Shown here: positions 58,501 through 64,000 of the stretch, in pieces | Layout: each line of letters starts with the position of its first letter | Position numbering within the stretch: position 1 is the first letter of the stretch | DNA from: Allium sativum | Taxonomy: Eukaryota > Streptophyta > Magnoliopsida > Asparagales > Amaryllidaceae | Assembly: GCA_030737875.1 (NCBI GenBank) | Contig: CM060923.1 | Span: forward strand, 491,190,453 to 491,254,452 | Direction of reading: 5' to 3' | DNA length: 64,000 nucleotides | Translations under genes and position numbers: made by a program | The notes under the pieces: generated by a model | The model's input: the letters and a program-made list of their open reading frames with translations, nothing else | Database searches by the model: none | Told to the model about the DNA's origin: nothing

Positions 58501-59591
58501 GGCTAATTAGGGGTGAGACTTCAAGTCACCTCAACAGATACTCCATTGACGATAAGGGTGTACTAAGGCAAGATGGAAGACTATGCGTCCCACAGACAAA
58601 CGATTTAATTAAGAAGGTTCTCGAGGAAGCACATCACTCCAAGATGACGATACACCCAGGCGGAGATAAAATGTACAAAGACATAAAAAGGACTTTCTTC
58701 TGGAACGGCATGAAAAAGGACGTGGCAGAATTCGTTTCTAAGTGTATGGTGTGCCAACAGGTTAAGGCGGAACAGAAAAAGCCTGGCGGACTGCTACATC
58801 CTCTGGAGGTCCCGCAGTGGAAGTGGGATAGCATCTCAATGGACTTCATCGATGGGCTGCCTAGGTCTAGGAGAGGCAACACTAGTATTTGGGTAATAGT
58901 GGATAGGCTTACTAAAAGCGCCCACTTTTTACCTGTCAAAAGTAGAAGAACTGCCTCATCCCTAGCATCATTTTACCTTAAGGAAATCGTGCGACTCCAT
59001 GGAATACCATCTAGCATCGTTAGTGACCGAGACCCCATCTTCACCAGCGAGTTTTGGCGGAGTCTGCAAGAAGCAGTAGGAACGCAGTTATGCTTGAGCA
59101 CAGCCTATCATCCCCAAACCGATGGCCAAACAGAGAGAGTGAACAGGGTTTTGGAAGACCTTTTAAGGTTATGCGTCCTCGACTTCGGAGGGACATGGGA
59201 AGACTACCTCCCTTTGGTGGAATTTGCCTACAACAACAGCTACCAAGCAACCATCGGAATGGCGCCCTTCGAAGCTTTATATGGAAGACCGTGCCGATCG
59301 CCCACTTGTTGGTGGGAGTCTACTGATAAGCTTATACTTGGACCAGATATGATCCGAGAGACTTCAGAGAAAGTAGACTTAATACGAAGAAGGATGAAGA
59401 CGGCCCAAGACAGACAAAAGTCCTATGCCGACAAGAGAAGGACCGACCTTGAATTCAAAGTTGGAGACAGAGTTTTTCTCAAGGTATCACCGCTAAGGAA
59501 CGTTGTTCGTTTTGGAACCACGGGAAAGCTAGCGCCAAGATTCGTAGGGCCGTTCCCTATTATCGAGAAGATTGGGGAAAATGGCCTATAG
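55536..59591 (+). CDS. gag-pol: Gag-Pol polyprotein of element C, frame breaks before the chromodomain
   Basis: 1351 codons from ATG 55536, which follows a pyrimidine-rich TTTCAG acceptor by one base. Domains in order: capsid-type gag, CCHC zinc knuckles from C266 and C290, protease DSG at 354, RT VDD at 670-671, RNase H (YTDA, DLEL, TDHK, ADALSR), integrase HHCC finger and intact D1103, D1164 and E1200 (35 residues between the last two). All catalytic residues that I can identify are present, so this is the best preserved of the three enzymes. A one-base difference in the G/A run at 59574-59581 shifts the frame and ends translation soon after (TAG at 59589), cutting off the chromodomain. Confidence 0.95.
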   Translation: MSHELNLPEGVPIPGWFRRFLEARATQPGPTVPPPPAEGNHPAAAAPFPPPPPRGNTFAKICKDFKAMGGRDFHGTESFVAARNWLKETEDLFIIFEVEDRQKVQLAVWLLKGEASYWWEVTNAERPVETWEDFRARFEAKFLSDAERSLQLEKFLFLKQGDKTVREYVNQFDELARFGLDLVNTPHKKALRFVKGLNEPLHSLAMTHIPMGATYERLVQMELLNEEDKGKKETKAESSQGKKEGLQPKKTDFKKGGKGNKEKRKCNFCGKVGHLVKDCRKKKAKENGGCFSCGQTGHRAKDCPRKRGQGQGTGSTPGAQVHVLEAPPLQQRGINTSVESVVYLYEHPVRTLFDSGASHSFISSALVESLHLKTSMVEDPLIVSNPIGGPAHLSMICLDLKISILSVEFLCSAFVLGFSGYGLILGMDWLSSNGAILDCEKMVVRLLTQLGNTLEISCNPSYAVILSYLESLDASVENLKSVRVVREYPDVFEEVKGLPPKREIDFRIYLVDNAKPVALPVRHMAPRERKELSKQIKELLEKGFIRRSISEWGAPVVFATKADGSLRLCVDYRELNKLTKKNRHPLPRIDDLFDQLVGASVFSQLDLATGFHQLRVAEDSIDKTAFRTPDGFFEWLVMPFGLTNAPAYFVDLMSRVFRDFLNKFVVVFVDDILIFSKSEEEHAQHLRAIMETLRVHQLKAKFSKCHFWREEVRFLGHIVSKQGLAVDPAKVVAVQDWKTPRNATEVRSFLGLAGFYRKFIRDFAKISAPLTKLTKKNLVFIWDLDCEFAFQRLKRALTTAPVLTLPDGSKMFTVYTDACGTGLGAVLMQEGRVVAYGGRQLKVHEKNYPTHDLELAAIVFALKSWRHYLLGEKFELYTDHKSLKYLFSQKDLNLRQQRWMEFLASYDFEISYTPGKGNVVADALSRKKLTLSPLFVERQSLEFIASFDFRPSSDFVPGLLASLEVRPTLVDSVGAAQREDPQLVEIIDRLIRGETSSHLNRYSIDDKGVLRQDGRLCVPQTNDLIKKVLEEAHHSKMTIHPGGDKMYKDIKRTFFWNGMKKDVAEFVSKCMVCQQVKAEQKKPGGLLHPLEVPQWKWDSISMDFIDGLPRSRRGNTSIWVIVDRLTKSAHFLPVKSRRTASSLASFYLKEIVRLHGIPSSIVSDRDPIFTSEFWRSLQEAVGTQLCLSTAYHPQTDGQTERVNRVLEDLLRLCVLDFGGTWEDYLPLVEFAYNNSYQATIGMAPFEALYGRPCRSPTCWWESTDKLILGPDMIRETSEKVDLIRRRMKTAQDRQKSYADKRRTDLEFKVGDRVFLKVSPLRNVVRFGTTGKLAPRFVGPFPIIEKIGENGL

Positions 59592-59997
59592 ATTAGAGCT
59601 ACCCGAGAAGTTGGCTGGAGTCCACAACGTCTTTCACGTTTCACATCTCCGAAAATGTCTGCATGAGTCAGCTGAAGTGGTAGAGCCAAACATCCTCGAA
59701 GAGGCGGAAGTGGAACGCGAAGCAACCATAAGGAGAGTTCCAACCCGCATCTTAGGAACGGAAGTGAAGAAGCTACGCAACCGCGAAGTCAAGCTCGTCA
59801 AAGTTCAGTGGAGCGACGCCAAGGGAGACGCGACTTGGGAAACTGAAGCTAGAATCCGTACAGCCTACCCTTTTCTGTTCGAGGGTACATCCTTGATCTT
59901 TCTTTTCCTTAAGTTGCGCTTTTATCTATCTATCTTTTTAGGTATATTTCCTCGACCGTATCTTTTAGGTAGAAAACCTTTGGATGAAAACATGTAG
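59572..59997 (+). pseudogene. Out-of-frame integrase tail and chromodomain of element C
   Basis: The +1 frame continues the polyprotein directly, aligning with the A tail ([19 protein letters not shown], then VKVQWSDA and ATWETEA). The chromodomain-like fold normally targets Tekay elements to heterochromatin. The segment extends past the usual YPFLFEG end by about 36 hydrophobic residues before TAG, because a stop seen in A is absent here. It has no start of its own and would be made only by ribosomal frameshifting. Confidence 0.85.
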
Positions 59998-60471
59998 TTG
60001 AAACATGTTATGTGTGAATGGTTGCAAGTGGTTGCAAGTGATTGCTAGTGGTTGCTCGTGGTTGCATATACACACACAATCTAGGTTTTAGATCGGCTCA
60101 GTCACTTCATGTTGCATATGCATATATGTTTGCTTTCGTCTATGGTTGAACATTAATGTGTTGTCATGTGGATGCTGCATTTGTATTGAATGATTGTGCA
60201 CTCATGTAGAATCAAGAATAGGAAAATTTTGCATACATAATGGATGCATGGAACTTACATAATTCGCATTAAGGAGGTCAACTGAATCAGTAGACCGCCT
60301 GATTTTGCATTAGATAAGTACATGTACACACACACTTCGCATATGATCATGAAGCATTAGAAGTCTTTTAAGGACAATGGATGCTCGTGTTTGATGGATG
60401 AGTAGATGGATGATTGGATGTTAGGATATACATTCCTCCTAGCTTGAAGATTTCGGGGACGAAATCCTTTT
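59998..60471 (+). other. 3' untranslated spacer of C with blocks shared with A
   Basis: Non-coding, rich in ggttgcaagtg-like repeats. It contains tagatcggctcagtcact (60089-60106) identical to A, and the AGGAGGTC/GACCGCCT hairpin (60272-60300) with inner ACTGA/TCAGT. Confidence 0.5.
60449..60466 (+). ncRNA. GGGA-capped hairpin upstream of the C polypurine tract
   Basis: GATTTCG and CGAAATC pair around GGGA, as in A. Confidence 0.6.
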
Positions 60472-60484
60472 AAGTGGGGGAGAA
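60472..60484 (+). other. Polypurine tract of element C
   Basis: aagtgggggagaa lies directly before the 3' LTR. Confidence 0.9.
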
Positions 60485-63400
60485 TGTAACACCCCGAAAA
60501 TTCGATAACTGTGAAATTCATAAATTAAAGTATAATTAATCTGAAATCAAAGAACTAAGGGAAACGGGATAAGCCATTGCGTTCGTCTCGGAAAAATACG
60601 CGAAATAGAGTCCGAGTTTTCGAAAAACGGAGTCCGTATGAAGAAGATATGGCCTTCGGAAGTTTTGAATTAAATTTAAAATTCAAACAGAATAAAATAA
60701 TAATTTAAAATGGGGCCCATTGGGCCAGGCGGATAAAACACCCGCCTAGCCATCCAGGTCGACTGGGCTGTCGACCTGGGCAACCCATGTCGACAGGGCT
60801 GTCGACAGCCCTGTCGACAGGGGTGTCGACCTGGTCGAGCCCAGTCAACCTGGCTGGCCAGGTCTGTGTTTGGTCGAACTGCAGTGGCCTGCTTTGTCAT
60901 TAGGGCTAGGTGGTGGGTTTTTATTGGTCTCTCTTCCTAATGAATGGCTATGATCTAACCTAGCAACATCAAGGTTCCTAATTAGTTCCTAACCTCTATA
61001 TAAACAACCCTAGACTAAACCCTAATCTATTCATTCAAATTAAGAACATAGCCGCCATGTTGCTGAGGAACGACAAAGAGTAGCCGCCAACTAAAAAGAG
61101 GATTAAGGAGAAAGTTCTAAAGCCTAAAGCAATTCAAAGCAACCTAAAGCTAATCAATTCAACAAAGGAATCGTGTCTCTTAATTAGAGAATTCGCCGCA
61201 ACCATTGTAAGTAGAGTATTACTTTGGTATTAATAAACAACTGTGTTGATGTGTATGCTTGAATTGTGGCAATGGAAGTAATTCATATTTGTGCGTTCTT
61301 ATCAATTTATATACGTTTGGATACTCTTGAATTATATTGTTCATTATAAAGAACTACATGCGGTAGTTCTATGCAAATATACATTTGGAATATTGCGCAA
61401 ATTATGTAGTCTATGTTGAAGCTACATGTATATAGTTGAGTGAAATTTATGCAAGTTTGGGCTTTGTTATTATGCCATCATGATGTATATTTTATGCATA
61501 AATCATTTTGCAAGTAATTGAAACAAGTTTGGTTATTATAGTTCATATGAAACTATGTGGAATTTTGACACCATAATCCATGTATTATGTCATGCTTTTG
61601 CAAACTTATGAATATGGCTAGGAAAGATATTTGGCATAATTGAAACCCGTGATGAAGTCTATCTTGTTTTAAAGGATTATATGATGACATGGCTAGGTTG
61701 GACTCAAAAATCCCCTTTTTGCAAGTTTAAAGCAAAACACCATGATTGGGAATATTTATGCATAAGTATGTCTATACCATCGTTATGTGATTAGGCTTAA
61801 ATCATGATTAAGTTGAATTATGCTATGTTCATGCTAGAAGTATTTATGCCATGCTTATGTTTGACCATTTGCCATGCCTATGCTAGAAATATTTTATGCC
61901 ATGCTTACGTTTGACAATATGCCATGCCTATGCTAGAAGTATTTTATGCCATGCTTATGTTTGACAATATGCCATGTTTATGCTAGAAGTATTTAGGCCA
62001 TGCTTATGTTTGACATTATGCCTAAACAAGAACATAGGTTCATGTTGTAGTTAAACCTATGCAAGTTCACATGCTTTGATTCATGTCACCTATGTTACCA
62101 CTATGCAAGTACACCAATTTCTTTTATGTATTTTCCAACGTCATATGCAAGTTCATGCGCTCACCTTCCCCTCTTTGTGTATACGCCATAAGCCTCCCCT
62201 ATTCGCATGGCTAAATTGAGCTTTAAAAGGCTAAGCCCAATATATACGAACGGACGTGTAAAACGGGGAAAAACAACGTTGGGTTAAAATGAATTAATGA
62301 ATGAAAATATAAAATAGAAGGGCCCAAATTCAAGTATGGGTTGGGCCCGTGGTTGGTGTAACCTTACACCATTAACTTAATAATGGGCCGCAAATATTTA
62401 CATATAAATAAAGAAGAATGACAAAATATGTAAATATAGAAAAGACGATGTGTTTAACCCGAGGTTGGATTGAGTTGTGATGTAAACCTGCCCGGAACCG
62501 CCCGGCTGTCCAGTAGTCACAACAATACCTATCCAATGTGGGAGGTTAAACATGGAGCCCAACAAGGACCCGAGGTTAGACTGAGTTGTAGCGTAAGACT
62601 GCCCGGAACCAACCGGCAACAGGCAGCCACAACAATACCTGTCTAATGTGAGAGGTCAGGGCCTTAATAAGACAATTAAGGCTGAGTCAGGATTGTTAGG
62701 ATTAAGTGAACTAAAGACTTAATCAAAATGGAACATGCTAAACTAAACGGACTGGTGGGGTTAGGTTAGGAAACACTTAACCAACTTAGCATGTTGGCTA
62801 GAGATAGAAAACCTAGTAACGGGGGACCCTTTTCAGCAGTAACCCTAAAAGGTGTATCAGGATACCCTGAAACTAGGCAGGGTGGGGCACGATTACTGGG
62901 CTGATTGTAAGAGGTCAAATCGATGGCGGTGGTGTAGCAGTGTAGGTTCTAACGGTGTGCGGGCGTGCACGCACTCCGGCGCAGAAAAATAAAGCACTGG
63001 ACACCAGTAGCATACCTTTGCACTCTAAGGTTGTGTCGGGTTGCCACTATAGGACTTGATACACCCCATGGTGGGACCAGCATAGGTAACTACAGACATC
63101 GGGGGCCGTAAGACACATGTAACTATGCGAGTAGGAGCCGATCATCGTAGAATGGATCACATCACCCTGATTTTGGGGTGCAAATTGGAAACTAGTTTAT
63201 ATGGGTTCAGAGATTAACAGGGGGTACGATAGTATATTCGACCCTAGACAACTTAACCAAGTTATAATGTTGCCCACTTCCTGTTTTACTTATCATACCC
63301 AGTTCTTTATTCATAGACAAAGTAGTACTAGACTTACTCAGGCTTTATGTCTGACTCTATTTTTCTTTCGTCTTCTTTCTTCCGTTCCCCCCCCCCCCAG

Positions 63401-63781
63401 GTCCTCAGGGAGGGAACACAGCAGCTTGACCTACCTCAACATCCAGCTTGAAGAAGAGAAATGTATTGCTTGGACTTTCCTGTTTTGAACTATGGCTTTG
63501 GACAATCCACTATGGGGCTTTGGCAGTTTGTCTATGTTTTATTTATGCTTCTTTAAAAATAATGTACTCAAGACAGATTATGAAGTGTTATGTTATGTTT
63601 TTGGAAAGGATGTTGTTGTAACACGTATTTGACTTTATGAAATAAAATTTGTTGTTCTTCCGCTGTTTACAAATATGTGTTATTATATCTGTCTTGTATA
63701 TCTGTGACTTGTACTTATAAACCTCCACCAAAATTAGGGCATTCCCTTTGAGAGTGACCCTAACGGAGGTGGGGTGTTTCA
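60485..63781 (+). repeat. 3' LTR of element C
   Basis: 3297 bp, almost identical to the 5' LTR, and followed by atgcc (63782-63786). The main length change is a longer C run at the internal acceptor. Confidence 0.97.
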
Positions 63782-63786
63782 ATGCC

Positions 63787-64000
63787 AACCTGATTTGTTT
63801 TAACTTTAATTTCGTTTGTCCGTTTGTGGGTTTGTAAGAATATGTTAAAATATGAAAATGGGTCTGTAGACCGTACCTGTTAGCAATGAGGCATCCATAA
63901 TCACCCAGTTAATACTGATGAATACAATATGTTGTTTGTCCATTGCCTTGTTTGTTGTTCGAGTGCTTGTGTAACTGATCTATCCATCTTCTTGAACACG
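63787..64000 (-). other. Right flank of element C, possibly exon-like on the minus strand
   Basis: In minus sense, a frame near the window edge reads FKKMDRSVTQALEQQTRQ and continues for about 31 open codons. GT donors and an AG acceptor-like aaatcag (just before the duplication) could bound a short intron leading to the relic at 52053-51920. Phase did not fit cleanly, so the gene model is tentative. Confidence 0.25.

Larger units (their letters stand above)
52054..63781 (+). mobile_element. Full-length Ty3/gypsy retrotransposon C (Tekay-like)
   Basis: 11.7 kb, with LTRs 52054-55345 and 60485-63781 that begin TGTAACACCCC and end GTTTCA. It has an initiator-Met primer-binding site, gag-pol with one frameshift, a polypurine tract and the duplication atgcc. 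By eye the LTRs differ at about 25 positions in 3.3 kb (roughly 0.8%), so it is a young insertion. Its polyprotein is closely related to that of A, and its LTR structure is closest to solo LTR E. Confidence 0.97.

Overview
The window is a plant nuclear repeat region, probably angiosperm. It is a stack of nested Ty3/gypsy LTR retrotransposons and LTR relics. The plant assignment rests on chromovirus-type polyproteins of the Tekay/Del kind, primer-binding sites complementary to plant initiator tRNA-Met (TGGTATCAGAGC), very long LTRs and overall AT-richness. The species cannot be told from the sequence. No rRNA, tRNA, CRISPR array or intact host gene was found. One short coding-like relic on the minus strand flanks the youngest right-hand insertion.

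Layout. From 1 to about 6500 lie LTRs of one broad family (B-like): a minus-strand LTR end (J, 1-274) inserted in a plus-strand LTR (H, 275-3204), itself inserted in a minus-strand LTR (I, from 3205). From about 6650 to 8062 the DNA is C-rich or unassigned. A minus-strand solo LTR (E, 8854-13014, TSD gttcc) sits in an older minus-strand LTR relic (F). F interrupts another minus-strand LTR (G, seen at 13268-16127 and 50488-51919). Inside G is a 6.7 kb minus-strand solo LTR (D, TSD tggaa). Inside D is full-length element B (17159-44846, LTRs about 5.85 kb, TSD catac). Inside the 5' LTR of B is full-length element A (22188-33387, LTRs about 3.03 kb, TSD gtctg). Beyond G, full-length element C (52054-63781, LTRs about 3.3 kb, TSD atgcc) lies in non-LTR DNA.

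How the genes work together. A, B and C each encode one Gag-Pol polyprotein: capsid, two CCHC zinc knuckles, aspartic protease, reverse transcriptase, RNase H, integrase and C-terminal chromodomain. Each carries one obvious lesion. A has lost the first integrase catalytic Asp (Asp to Val), B has an in-frame TAG after the protease, and C has a one-base frameshift before the chromodomain. None looks autonomous, although they could complement each other in principle.

The most interesting content is non-coding. (1) LTRs A, C and E carry a duplicated three-tier hairpin whose stems differ in sequence but stay complementary, followed by a GATACA-loop hairpin. (2) The LTRs share a TATA, a short leader exon with a GTRAGT donor and an acceptor near the LTR end, and A, B and C also have an AG acceptor directly before the gag ATG, implying spliced leader RNAs. 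(3) A hairpin capped by GGGA with compensatory stem changes sits just before the polypurine tract in A, B and C. (4) Short palindromes are arrayed at 11-12 bp spacing in the promoters of A, C and E. All of these are inferences from reading the sequence; no folding, alignment or transcript search was run.
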